Source of the DNA: Candidatus Brocadiaceae bacterium
GTDB lineage: Bacteria > Planctomycetota > Brocadiia > SM23-32
Assembly (NCBI GenBank): GCA_012728835.1
Contig: JAAYEJ010000069.1
Span: forward strand, 1-64,000
Reading direction: 5' to 3'
DNA length: 64,000 bases
Shown one piece after another: positions 20,697 through 29,502 of the stretch (positions within the stretch are counted from its first letter, which is position 1; the number at the start of each line of letters is the position of its first letter). Under the pieces are notes generated by a model, which was not told the origin of the DNA, searched no databases, and saw nothing but the letters and a program-made list of their open reading frames with translations. The position numbers and the translations under genes were made by a program.

Positions 20697-21968
20697 ATGT
20701 GCGGTCTGTACGCGCGGAGCCGGGAGTCCGGCCTGAGGCGGGTGTGCGGGTTGATCGTGCTGGCGGCGGCGGCCGTCGGCGCGTCGGTCGGCGAATGCGT
20801 CGACTGGCCGCAGTTCAGGGGGCCCGGTCGCGACGGCAAGTCTCCTGAGACAGGCCTGTTGCGGCAGTGGCCCGACGGCGGGCCGGGACTGCTCTGGGCC
20901 GTGGACGGCCTGGGCATCGGGTTCTCCTCCTGCGCGGTGGCGGACGGGATGGTCTACACCACCGGGATGGAAGACGGCGTGGGGTACATCTGCGCCGTCG
21001 ACACCGAGGGACGGCCCATCTGGAAGATGCCGTACGGCGCCGAGTGGACGGGCCAGCACCCGGGCAGCCGGACCACGCCCACGGTGGACGGCGCGCTGCT
21101 CTACGTCATGACGGCCTACGGGCGGGTCGGCTGCTTCGACGCGAAGACGGGCGAGGAGAAGTGGGCGGTCGACACGGCGCAGACGTTCGGGGCGCGCACG
21201 CTGACCTGGGGACTCGCCGAATCGCTCCTGATCGACGGCGACCGCGTGATCTGCACTCCCGGCGGCCCCGACGCCACGATGGTGGCGCTCGACAAGATGA
21301 CCGGCCGGACCGTCTGGGTCAGCACGGGCTTGAGCGACAAGGCGGGGTACTGCTCGCCGATCCTGATCGAGCGCGGCGGGCGGCGCATCATCTGCACGCT
21401 CACGGGCAGCGCCGTGGTCGGGATCGATGCCGACACGGGCCGACTCCTCTGGCGGTCCGAGCGCAGCGTCCCGTACGACATCCACGCGACGGCGCCGGAG
21501 TACTCCAACGGCCGTCTCTACGTGACCAGCGGGTACGGCGGCGTCCGGGGGCAGATGTTCGAGTTGTCTCCGGACGGCTCGCAGATCGCCCTGCGCTGGA
21601 CCGACAGCAACCTGGACGTGCAGCACGGCGGCACCATCCTGCACCAGGAGAGGGTCTACGGCTCCAGCGACCGCAACCGGCCGGGTCGCTGGCTCTGCCT
21701 GGACATCGCCGCGGGGCAGGTGCTTGCGGAGACCCCCGGGGTGGGCAAGGGCTCGCTGTCCTTCGCCGACGGGATGATCTACGCCTACGGAGAACGGGGC
21801 GGCGTGGTCGGGCTGGTCAACCCGGATCCTCGCGAGTACGGGCTGGTGTCCTCGTTCCGGATCACCCGCGGCGCGGGGCAGCACTGGGCCCATCCTGCCA
21901 TAGCGAACGGGCGGCTCTACATCCGCCGCGGCGACGTTCTGATGGCCTTCGACATCCGGGCCCGGTGA
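20697..21968 (+). CDS. Exported PQQ-like beta-propeller protein preceding the redox operon
   Basis: 423 aa. Start ATG 20697 is preferred over ATG 20691 because GGAGG ends at 20690, giving a normal spacing only for the later codon. Signal peptide (L-R-R-V-C-G-L-I-V-L-A-A-A-A-V-G-A-S-V-G), then D-W-P-Q-F-R-G-P-G-R-D-G-K and blades such as D-A-K-T-G-E-E-K-W-A, D-K-M-T-G-R-T-V-W-V and D-A-D-T-G-R-L-L-W-R. Similar opening sequence to the divergent neighbour, so probably paralogues. It lies 41 bp upstream of the ferredoxin gene and could be co-transcribed with it. Confidence 0.85.
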   Translation: MCGLYARSRESGLRRVCGLIVLAAAAVGASVGECVDWPQFRGPGRDGKSPETGLLRQWPDGGPGLLWAVDGLGIGFSSCAVADGMVYTTGMEDGVGYICAVDTEGRPIWKMPYGAEWTGQHPGSRTTPTVDGALLYVMTAYGRVGCFDAKTGEEKWAVDTAQTFGARTLTWGLAESLLIDGDRVICTPGGPDATMVALDKMTGRTVWVSTGLSDKAGYCSPILIERGGRRIICTLTGSAVVGIDADTGRLLWRSERSVPYDIHATAPEYSNGRLYVTSGYGGVRGQMFELSPDGSQIALRWTDSNLDVQHGGTILHQERVYGSSDRNRPGRWLCLDIAAGQVLAETPGVGKGSLSFADGMIYAYGERGGVVGLVNPDPREYGLVSSFRITRGAGQHWAHPAIANGRLYIRRGDVLMAFDIRAR

Positions 21969-22009
21969 GCGCGCCCGTGCGCCCCCGACCGTCTCGAGGA
22001 GGAAACGCG

Positions 22010-22762
22010 ATGCCGTCGCTCACGGTCGTGATCAGCCGGCACCCCGTCCCCGGCGAAGGGAGGCGGTTGGAGGACGCCGTGGAGGCTGCGTGCCTGGCAC
22101 GCGGGGCGGACGTCCTCCTCGTGCCCCACGTCTACTACCTGCGTCCCGACAGCCTCGCTGTCGGGCTCCTGCGCGGCGTCGCACGCGGCCGGCTGGCCGT
22201 GGCCGCATGGCTCCATCCGCGGGCGACCCGCTGGACGCTGCATGCCCTGGGTGCGGCCGATGCGGAGGCCGGGCCCCTGTGCTTCGACCTGCGCGACTAC
22301 GCCGCGGCGGCCGATTGCGCCGAAGACATCCTGAAGGCCGCGCCCCCGGGCACACGGTCCGCCGGCGCCCGGCGCGACCTCAGCGACCCGGAGCCCGAAC
22401 GGTGGTACCCGGTGCTCGACTACTCCCGTTGCGTGTCCTGCGGGCAGTGCATGGACTTCTGCCTGTTCGGCACCTACACGCGCGAGGCCGACCGCGTGGT
22501 CGCCAGCAGCCCCGACAACTGCAAGCCCGGATGCCCGGCCTGCGCGCGCGTCTGCCCGGTCGGTGCCATCATGTTCCCGCACTATGCGGACGACCCTGCC
22601 ATCGCCGGGGCGCTTCCGGACGAGGGTCCTGCGGCGGGGGCGGGCGATGCTTCGCACGGCGGCCGGAGCGACCGGGCGGCCGCCGCCGACGCGCGGACCG
22701 CGGCGGCGGATCGCGGCGACCTCGAGGACCTGATGAGGGCTCTGGACGAGTTCGATGACTGA
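22010..22762 (+). CDS. Two-cluster 4Fe-4S ferredoxin-like protein, first gene of the long operon
   Basis: 250 aa; strong ribosome binding site (GAGGAGGAAACGCG) before ATG 22010. The N-terminal half (about 1-120) is an alpha/beta domain (L-T-V-V-I-S-R-H, D-V-L-L-V-P-H-V-Y-Y-L) that I cannot assign. The C-terminal half has C-V-S-C-G-Q-C-M-D-F-C and C-K-P-G-C-P-A-C-A-R-V-C-P, enough Cys for two 4Fe-4S clusters, then a disordered Ala/Asp-rich tail. Soluble and cytoplasmic. It overlaps the radical SAM gene by 8 bp, so it may be its electron donor. Confidence 0.8.
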   Translation: MPSLTVVISRHPVPGEGRRLEDAVEAACLARGADVLLVPHVYYLRPDSLAVGLLRGVARGRLAVAAWLHPRATRWTLHALGAADAEAGPLCFDLRDYAAAADCAEDILKAAPPGTRSAGARRDLSDPEPERWYPVLDYSRCVSCGQCMDFCLFGTYTREADRVVASSPDNCKPGCPACARVCPVGAIMFPHYADDPAIAGALPDEGPAAGAGDASHGGRSDRAAAADARTAAADRGDLEDLMRALDEFDD

Positions 22763-24305
22763 CCCGCGCGGCCCATCCGTGGAGAGCGGTTCCGGCACCC
22801 CGGCCGGGGTGCCGGTGGTGCTCACGGCCGACCGCTCGCTCATGGCCGACTACGCGATGCTCTTCGACGCGATGGTGGCGGGCAGTCAGACGTCGCGGAT
22901 TCCGTACTGGGTGACGCGCCTTTTGTTCGCGCCGTCCGGGCGCACGAGGGCCGGCCGTGCGGACCGAGCGCCGCTCGGGCTCCGGCGGATCGAGTCGGCG
23001 CTGCTGCGCGACGGCTGGGGAGAGGAGGCTGTCGCGGTGGTCACCCCCGCCGCTCTGGAGAGGTCTCTGGGGCCCGAGACGCGCGTGATCGGCCTGTCCT
23101 GCGGCGATCCGCTCGGCCGGGGGATGAACAGCACCACCATGACTGCGTTCACGGGCGGGGTCAGCGAGCCGAGCCGGAGCTTCCGGGCCTTCATGCGGCG
23201 CCTCGCCCGGCTGCGGCGCCGGGCGCCCCGTGCGAAGGTCGTGGCGGGGGGGCCGGGGGCATGGCAACTGGCCGCCGACGCCGGGGCGCGCGAGGCCGCC
23301 GGAGTGGACCACGTCGTGCTCGGCTACTGCGAGGGCAACGTCGCGGAGCTGTTCCGTCGCGTGGCCGGCGGCGAGAGGCCGGCCGCCGTGCTGGACGGGC
23401 GGGGCGTGGCGGCCGCCGACATACCGCCCATCCGGCGTCCGGCCCTTCTGGGGGCTGCGGAGGTGAGCCGCGGCTGCGGAATGGGGTGCGGGTTCTGCGC
23501 GCTCGGGCGCGCGCCGATGGAGCACCTTCCGGCCGACACCGTCCTGTCCGACCTGGAGACGAACCTGGCCGGGGGCGCGCGGTCGCTGAGCCTGAGCACC
23601 GAGGACCTCTTCCGTTACGGCGCGCGGGGCATGTCCGTCCGGCCGGAGGCGCTGCTCGGCCTTCTGCAGGCCGTCCGCCGGGTCGCAGGCGACGTTCTGG
23701 TCCAGGCCGACCACGCCAACGTGGCGTCCGTCTCGCAGTTGTCGGACGGCGAACTGGCCGAGGTCTTCCGCCTTCTGGTGGGCAAGGGGCGTCCCGACTC
23801 CTTCGTGTGGCTCAACGTCGGCGTCGAGACCGCCTCCGGGCCACTCCTGGCCGCTGCGGGCGGGCGGGCGAAGATGGCGGGGTGCGCGCCGGAGGACTGG
23901 GGCGAGTTCTGCCGCGAGCAGGTCGCCAGGCTCTGCCGGCTCGGCTTCCTGCCGCTGGTGAGCCTCATGCTCGGGCTGCCGGGCGAGAGCCGGGACGACG
24001 TGGCGGCGTCCCTGGGCTGGGTCCGCCGCCTGAGCGATGCGCGCGTGAGCGTCTTCCCGCTGCTCTACGCCCCGCTGGACGGACGGGAGGCCTTCGGCCC
24101 CGGGGCGATGACGCCGCTGCACTGGCAGCTCATCCGCGAGTGCTATCGGCTGAACTTCCGGTGGATTCCGGCGCTCATCCGGGAGAATCAACGACGGGCC
24201 GGCGTGCCGGCCTGGCGCAGGCTGGCGGTCGGGCAGTTGAGCAAGGTGCAGCGGATGATCTGGGGCACGGGCTTCTTCCTCCGGGCGCGAGGGCACGACG
24301 CATGA
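22755..24305 (+). CDS. Radical SAM enzyme with B12-binding-like N-terminal domain
   Basis: 516 aa. Residues about 20-220 form a Rossmann-like region resembling the B12-binding domain of class B radical SAM proteins (V-I-G-L-S-C-G-D, V-V-A-G-G-P-G-A-W), though no D-x-H-x-x-G cobalamin ligand is evident. The radical SAM core follows with S-R-G-C-G-M-G-C-G-F-C-A-L (CxxxCxxC, near 237-244) and L-G-L-P-G-E-S-R-D. Sandwiched between a ferredoxin and a terpene cyclase, it probably modifies a terpenoid or quinone precursor (inference). The start overlaps the ferredoxin 3' end and the stop overlaps the cyclase start (ATGA). Confidence 0.85.
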   Translation: MTDPRGPSVESGSGTPAGVPVVLTADRSLMADYAMLFDAMVAGSQTSRIPYWVTRLLFAPSGRTRAGRADRAPLGLRRIESALLRDGWGEEAVAVVTPAALERSLGPETRVIGLSCGDPLGRGMNSTTMTAFTGGVSEPSRSFRAFMRRLARLRRRAPRAKVVAGGPGAWQLAADAGAREAAGVDHVVLGYCEGNVAELFRRVAGGERPAAVLDGRGVAAADIPPIRRPALLGAAEVSRGCGMGCGFCALGRAPMEHLPADTVLSDLETNLAGGARSLSLSTEDLFRYGARGMSVRPEALLGLLQAVRRVAGDVLVQADHANVASVSQLSDGELAEVFRLLVGKGRPDSFVWLNVGVETASGPLLAAAGGRAKMAGCAPEDWGEFCREQVARLCRLGFLPLVSLMLGLPGESRDDVAASLGWVRRLSDARVSVFPLLYAPLDGREAFGPGAMTPLHWQLIRECYRLNFRWIPALIRENQRRAGVPAWRRLAVGQLSKVQRMIWGTGFFLRARGHDA

Positions 24306-26113
24306 GCCCAGGGGCCACGACATCGCACCGTGTGGACGTGCGCCGACTGGCGCGCGCCTACGCCCGCGCGCGCGGCTTGCTGCGGGACCGCCGGCAGGAG
24401 GACGGCTGCTGGGCGGGGGAGCTGTCGTCCTCCGCGCTCTCGACCGCCACGAGCGTCAGCGCGCTCTCGGTCGTGTCGAAGGAGCGGTTCGCCGCGCTGA
24501 TCGGCCGGGCGGTCCGATGGCTGGTGCGGGACCAGAACGAGGATGGCGGATGGGGCGACACCCCCGAGAGCCCCAGCAACCTGTCCACGTCTCTCCTGGT
24601 CGAGGCGGCGTTGCGGCTCAGTGGCCGGCCGTTGCCGGGCGACGGCCGCGCGCGCCTGGCGGGGTTCCTGCGCGCCCACGGCGTGGCCGCCGGCAAGGAT
24701 GTGCCCCGGGCGTTGCGCCGCATCTACGGCGAGGACCGGACCTTCGCCGTGCCGATCCTCTGCAACCTGGCGCTGGCGGGCGAGGCCGCCGGCAGCGGCC
24801 CGTCGGTCGAATGGCGGATGGTGCCGGACCTGCCGTTCGAACTGGCCTGCCTGCCCGGGTCCGTCCTGGGCGCGTTGCGGATCCACGTGGTGAGCTACGC
24901 ACTGCCGGCGCTCATTGCCATGGGGCGCCTGATCGACTGCCGGCGGGGGAGCGGGCGCGCGTCGATCCGTGCGCTGCGGCGGCTGGCCGTCCGTCCCGCC
25001 ATGCGCAGGCTGACGGCCATTCAGCCCCCCGGCGGCGGCTTCCTCGAAGCGGTGCCGCTGACGGCCTTTGTGACGATGAGCCTGGCGGCTTGCGGGCGGG
25101 AGGGCCACCCTGTGGCCGGCCGGTGCCTGGAGTTCCTGCAGGCGTCGGTCCGGCCCGACGGCTCCTGGCCGATCGACAGCAACCTGTCCGTCTGGCTGAC
25201 CTCGCTGAGCGTCGATGCGCTGTGCTGCGGCGGCCGGTCGTTCGGGGCCGGGGCCGGGCGGACGCTCGGCTGGCTGCTGGACCGGCAGCACGTCCGGCGC
25301 CATCCGTACACGGGCAGCCCGCCGGGCGGGTGGGCGTGGACGCACCTGCCGGGGGGCGTCCCGGACGCCGACGATACGTCGGGTGCGCTGCGGGCGCTGG
25401 CCCTTCTGGACCGGGCGGAATCGGAGCAGGCGGCCGGGGCGGGGCTGCGGTGGCTGCTCGGCCTGCAGAACCGCGACGGAGGCTGGCCGGCGTTCTGTCG
25501 CGGCTGGGGCCGGCTGCCGTTCGACCGGAGCGCGCCCGATCTGACCGCGCACGCGCTCGGCGCCCTGCGGATGTGGCCCCGCGCGAACGCCCGGGCGGCC
25601 GCCGCCCTCCGGTGCGGCTACGACTACCTGCGCCGCACGCAGAGGCCTGACGGCGCATGGCTCCCGCTGTGGTTCGGCAATCAGAAGGCCGAGGATCTGT
25701 CCAACCCCGTCTACGGCACCGCGCGCGTTCTGCCGGCCTATGCGGGCACCGAGCGGGCCGGCGCCGCCGAGGCGGGCCGTGGCGTGGCCTTTCTGGCGGG
25801 GTGTCAGAACGCCGACGGCGGCTGGGGCGGCGACCGGGGCGTCGAATCGTCGGTGGAGGAGACGGCGCAGGCCGTGTGCGCGCTCTCTCACTGGCGGGGG
25901 GCCCGGCATGAGGCCGCCCTGGCGGCCGGCGCAGCCTACCTGGCCCGAGCCGTCGAGGATGGGCGGGTCGAACAGCCCGGCCCGATCGGCCTCTACTTCG
26001 CCCAGTTGTGGTATTCCGAGGCGCTCTATCCGATCATCTGGACCGTCGCCGCGCTCGGGAGTGCCCTGCCGACACGGCGGGGCGCCGGCCATCCGCACGG
26101 AGGCGGCGTATGA
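24302..26113 (+). CDS. Squalene/hopene-cyclase-like class II terpene cyclase
   Basis: 603 aa, within the family's 600-700 range. The alpha/alpha-barrel class II motif is D-A-D-D-T (residues 355-359), matching D-x-D-D with the catalytic acid. Several QW-type repeats are visible (Q-N-E-D-G-G-W, Q-N-R-D-G-G-W, Q-R-P-D-G-A-W, Q-N-A-D-G-G-W-G). Known members protonate squalene or related polyprenes to make hopanoid-type products, peripherally on the membrane. No hpn genes for squalene synthesis lie in the window, so the substrate may be a prenyl chain made by the next gene. ATGA overlaps at both ends show tight coupling. Confidence 0.9.
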   Translation: MSPGATTSHRVDVRRLARAYARARGLLRDRRQEDGCWAGELSSSALSTATSVSALSVVSKERFAALIGRAVRWLVRDQNEDGGWGDTPESPSNLSTSLLVEAALRLSGRPLPGDGRARLAGFLRAHGVAAGKDVPRALRRIYGEDRTFAVPILCNLALAGEAAGSGPSVEWRMVPDLPFELACLPGSVLGALRIHVVSYALPALIAMGRLIDCRRGSGRASIRALRRLAVRPAMRRLTAIQPPGGGFLEAVPLTAFVTMSLAACGREGHPVAGRCLEFLQASVRPDGSWPIDSNLSVWLTSLSVDALCCGGRSFGAGAGRTLGWLLDRQHVRRHPYTGSPPGGWAWTHLPGGVPDADDTSGALRALALLDRAESEQAAGAGLRWLLGLQNRDGGWPAFCRGWGRLPFDRSAPDLTAHALGALRMWPRANARAAAALRCGYDYLRRTQRPDGAWLPLWFGNQKAEDLSNPVYGTARVLPAYAGTERAGAAEAGRGVAFLAGCQNADGGWGGDRGVESSVEETAQAVCALSHWRGARHEAALAAGAAYLARAVEDGRVEQPGPIGLYFAQLWYSEALYPIIWTVAALGSALPTRRGAGHPHGGGV

Positions 26114-27813
26114 AGAGGTCACAGGCCGACCAGGCGGCACACGACCATGAGCCGGCGGGCCTCGCGCGGGAGAAACGCGTGCCGCAGGATGCGGCGACGC
26201 GCGAGCGCATTCGGCAGAAGGCCCGCGATGCCGCCGGACTTCTTGACCGGCGGGTGCCCCCGGGCCGCGACCGGCTGCGCGTCCATGCCCGCCGGACGCT
26301 GGACGCGTTGGGACTCGGAGAGGAGTTCCTCGGGTTCACCATGGTCTGCATCAGCAACGAGTTCTGGTGCGGCCAGTTCGCTGCTGTCCGCCCGGAGGAT
26401 CGGCTGCTGCTCCTGCCGCACTGCCTGCGCAATGCGGAGGTCTGCCGGGGCACCTACAATGCCGACGGGCTGGTGTGCGGCGGCTGCGGTGCGTGCGTGC
26501 TGTATGACCTGCGCGCCGAGGCGGAGGCCATGGGCTATACCGTGCTGGTGGCGGAGGGCACTCCCGTGGTCGTGCGCGTGGCGCTCGACGGGCATGCGCG
26601 CGCGATCCTGGGCGTGGCGTGCCTGGATTCCCTGGACAAGGCGTTCGACCGCATCGCGCAACTCGGCATACCGAACGTGGCCGTCCCGCTGCTCGTCGAC
26701 GGGTGCCGGGACACCGTGGCCGAGGTCGGCGTCGTCCGCCGGTGGCTGCATTGCCGGGCGGGGCCGGCCGCAGTGCGCACGCGGACTTACGCCCCGCTGC
26801 TGCGCCGGGCGCGGGGTCTGTTCGACCCGGAGGCGGTCTCCAGGCTTCTGGCGCCGCTCGACCCCCCGGGGCCGCCGGGCGGGGAGACCGCCGCGATCGC
26901 CCGGGACTGGCTGACCGCCGGGGGGAAGCGGTTCCGCCCCTTCGTGACCCTGGCCGCCTACGCGGCGCTCGCGCTGGGCCCGGAGGCCCTGCATCCCGAC
27001 GCGGACCTCTCCCGGGCGTTCTCGCCGGCCCTGGAGCGCCTGGCCGTAGCCGTCGAGATCCTCCACAAGGCATCGCTCGTGCACGACGACATCGAGGACG
27101 GCGACAGCTTCCGCGATGGGCGGGAGACCGTGCACAGGCGGCACGGGGTGCCCGTGGCCGTCAACGTGGGCGACTACCTGGTGGGGCTCGGCTACCGGTG
27201 CGTCAGCGCGTGTGCGGAGGAGCTGGGCGCCGAGTGCGCGCACGAGATGATCGGCGGGCTGGTCCGGGCCCACCTGAAGCTCTGCCGGGGGCAGGGAGCC
27301 GAACTGCAGCCCCGGGTCGGCGGCACGCGTGCCTGGACCTCGGTCGATCTGCAGGCGGTGTACGCCCTGAAGACCGCCCCCGCGTTCGAGGCGGCGATCT
27401 ACGTCGGCGTGCGGGCGGCCATCGCCGGGGGGGCCGAGGCGGACCTGAGCCCCCTGGGCGCGTTTGCGCGTTACCTGGGCGTCGCCTATCAGGTGTCCAA
27501 CGACGTGCAGGACTGGACGGACGACGAGCACCACAGACGCATCGCCGGCCGGGACTGGCTGGCCGGCCGGCCCACCATGCTGAGCGCCTTCGCCGCAGAA
27601 GCGGCCGGAGGGGCGGTGGATCTTCCGGCGCGCGGGCGGCCGCCCTCCGAACAGGTCGACGCGCTGCGCCGGATCTACCACGAACTCGGAGTGTTCGAGA
27701 AGGCACGCCGCCTGGTCGACGCCTACCGGCGGCGCGCGTTCGAACTCGCGGCCGAGGCCCGCCCGGCACCCCTGGCGGAGGTCATGCGGTTCATTGCGGA
27801 GACCGTTCTGTGA
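26110..27813 (+). CDS. Fusion: DUF116-like Cys-rich domain plus trans-polyprenyl diphosphate synthase
   Basis: 567 aa. Residues about 60-240 resemble DUF116, with the Cys-rich run C-R-G-T-Y and C-G-G-C-G-A-C. Residues about 265-567 are an all-helical isoprenyl diphosphate synthase: G-G-K-R-F-R-P-F, first Asp-rich motif D-D-I-E-D (326-330), and a second one altered to N-D-V-Q-D (464-468). Known enzymes condense IPP with allylic diphosphates to build C10-C50 chains. The fusion of a probable metal- or cluster-binding DUF116 to a prenyl synthase is unusual. Start overlaps the cyclase stop (ATGA); the next gene starts at an overlapping GTGA. Confidence 0.88.
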   Translation: MKRSQADQAAHDHEPAGLAREKRVPQDAATRERIRQKARDAAGLLDRRVPPGRDRLRVHARRTLDALGLGEEFLGFTMVCISNEFWCGQFAAVRPEDRLLLLPHCLRNAEVCRGTYNADGLVCGGCGACVLYDLRAEAEAMGYTVLVAEGTPVVVRVALDGHARAILGVACLDSLDKAFDRIAQLGIPNVAVPLLVDGCRDTVAEVGVVRRWLHCRAGPAAVRTRTYAPLLRRARGLFDPEAVSRLLAPLDPPGPPGGETAAIARDWLTAGGKRFRPFVTLAAYAALALGPEALHPDADLSRAFSPALERLAVAVEILHKASLVHDDIEDGDSFRDGRETVHRRHGVPVAVNVGDYLVGLGYRCVSACAEELGAECAHEMIGGLVRAHLKLCRGQGAELQPRVGGTRAWTSVDLQAVYALKTAPAFEAAIYVGVRAAIAGGAEADLSPLGAFARYLGVAYQVSNDVQDWTDDEHHRRIAGRDWLAGRPTMLSAFAAEAAGGAVDLPARGRPPSEQVDALRRIYHELGVFEKARRLVDAYRRRAFELAAEARPAPLAEVMRFIAETVL

Positions 27814-28790
27814 GCGTCTCAGCCCCGAAGGACTGGCTTGCCCACGTGGCCGGCCCGGCCGCGGCGGGGCTGCGGAGCCTGCCCGGACGCTTCCGCTCAC
27901 GCGCCGCCGCCTACCTGACGGCCGCGCGCAACCCCGGCGGCGGCTGGCCGGGGCCGAGGGGAGGCTCCGACGTCTACTACACGGCCTTCGCCCTTCGGGC
28001 CATGGACCTTCTGCGCCTGCCCGACGCGGCCCTCTGGCATGCGGCGGCCCGATACCTGGCGGGCCCCGGGGCGTCCCCGGCGGACCTGGTCGACTGGCAG
28101 TCGTTCCTCCAGGCGCTCGAGATCGTGCAGCGGCATGGCGGCCCGGCCGGAGAAGGGGTCTCGATCCCGCGTGTGACGACGGCCGCGCTGGGCGCGCTGG
28201 CGAGTCGGCGGCTGGCCGGCGGCGGGTTCGCCAAGATGCCGGGGGGCGGCGCCAGCCTCTATCACACGTTTCTGGCGGCCCTCTGCTACGGTCTGCTGGA
28301 GGAGCCGATGCCCGGGTGGGATGCGGTGGCCGACGTCGTGCTGTCGCATCGGGGGCGAGACGGCGGTTTCGCCGATCTGCGGACCGCCTCGGGCCGGCCG
28401 CCCGCCGGTGTGAACCCGACGGCCGCCGGCGTGCAGCTCCTGGCGATGGCCGACGCCCTGGCGCCCGACGTGGCGGACGGGGCCGCGCGGTTCGTGCTCG
28501 CGTGCCGCCGGCCGGACGGCGGATTCGGCGCATGGCCGGGAGCGCCCTTCTCGGACCTTCTGTCCACGTTCACGGCGCTGGTGACGCTGATCACGACGGG
28601 TCGCGGGCTGCCGGAGGCTCCGGCGGCCACAGTGCGCTTTATCCGGGGCCTGTATGCGGACGGAGGCTTCTGCGGGGCGCCGCCCGACCGCCGGCCCGAC
28701 GCGGAGTACACGTATTACGGGATCGCCTCGCTCGGGCTGATGGGCTCTCTGCTGGAGGGAGGCACGGGCGATGTCCCGCTGGAGGAGTGA
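27810..28790 (+). CDS. Prenyltransferase-beta-subunit/squalene-oxidase-repeat protein
   Basis: 326 aa, GTG start overlapping the previous stop (GTGA). An alpha/alpha-barrel protein with repeats of the prenyltransferase type (R-N-P-G-G-G-W, G-R-D-G-G-F-A-D, R-R-P-D-G-G-F-G-A-W, Y-A-D-G-G-F-C-G) and a C-terminal Y-T-Y-Y-G motif. In eukaryotic protein prenyltransferase beta subunits Asp, Cys and His ligands bind Zn; D and C appear near the C-terminus here but I cannot confirm a full site. It has no D-x-D-D motif, so it is not a second cyclase of the same class. Likely handles the prenyl chain made upstream. Confidence 0.83.
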   Translation: MSVSAPKDWLAHVAGPAAAGLRSLPGRFRSRAAAYLTAARNPGGGWPGPRGGSDVYYTAFALRAMDLLRLPDAALWHAAARYLAGPGASPADLVDWQSFLQALEIVQRHGGPAGEGVSIPRVTTAALGALASRRLAGGGFAKMPGGGASLYHTFLAALCYGLLEEPMPGWDAVADVVLSHRGRDGGFADLRTASGRPPAGVNPTAAGVQLLAMADALAPDVADGAARFVLACRRPDGGFGAWPGAPFSDLLSTFTALVTLITTGRGLPEAPAATVRFIRGLYADGGFCGAPPDRRPDAEYTYYGIASLGLMGSLLEGGTGDVPLEE

Positions 28791-29502
28791 GAGGCGACCG
28801 GATCAGCCGGCGGCGGGCGGGGCGTCCGAGCAGGCGCTGATCGTGCGGGACGTGTGCAAGGACTACGAGTCGCCGGCGGGGCCTCTGCGCGTGCTCCGGG
28901 GTGTGTCCCTGGAACTGGATGCCGGGCAGACGCTGGCCGTGCTGGGTGCGTCGGGCTGCGGCAAGAGCACGCTGCTGAACATCGTCGGTTCGCTGGACCG
29001 GCCCACGTCGGGGGAGGTCCGGCTGGCGGGCCGGTCGCTTGCGGAGTTGCGGGGCGAGGCCCTGGCGGCCTTTCGCAGCCGGCAGGTCGGCTTCGTCTTC
29101 CAGGATCACCACCTGCTGCCGCAGTGCACCGCGGTGGAGAACGTCCTGTTGCCCACGCTGGCCGTCGGCGCGTCGGGCACGGATGCGGACAGGGCGGCGG
29201 AGCTTCTGGAGCGGGTGGGCCTGGCGGGGCGCCGTGACCACCTGCCCGGGCGCCTATCAGGCGGCGAGCGGCAGCGGGTGGCCATCGCCCGGGCCATGAT
29301 GAACGGCCCGCGGCTGCTTCTGTGCGACGAACCGACCGGCAACCTCGACCGGGCGACCGGGGACGCGGTGGCGGAGCTGTTCCTGGAACTGGCCCGCGAA
29401 CGCGGCATGATGGTGCTGATGGTGACGCATGACCTGGAGCTGGCCTCCCGGTCCGAGCGTCGCATGGAGTTGAGGGAAGGCGCGCTCCATGGGGTGGATT
29501 AG
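28771..29502 (+). CDS. ABC transporter ATP-binding protein (LolD/MacB type)
   Basis: 243 aa. Walker A G-A-S-G-C-G-K-S-T, Q loop F-Q-D-H-H-L-L, signature L-S-G-G-E-R-Q, Walker B L-L-L-C-D-E-P-T-G, and switch H in M-V-T-H-D. The L-P-x-C-T-A-V-E-N-V-L-L-P segment is characteristic of the lipoprotein-release/MacB branch, which powers mechanotransmission rather than classic import. It overlaps the upstream gene by 20 bp and the permease by 14 bp. In context it may move a terpenoid or lipoprotein to the outer membrane. Confidence 0.93.
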   Translation: MSRWRSERRPDQPAAGGASEQALIVRDVCKDYESPAGPLRVLRGVSLELDAGQTLAVLGASGCGKSTLLNIVGSLDRPTSGEVRLAGRSLAELRGEALAAFRSRQVGFVFQDHHLLPQCTAVENVLLPTLAVGASGTDADRAAELLERVGLAGRRDHLPGRLSGGERQRVAIARAMMNGPRLLLCDEPTGNLDRATGDAVAELFLELARERGMMVLMVTHDLELASRSERRMELREGALHGVD

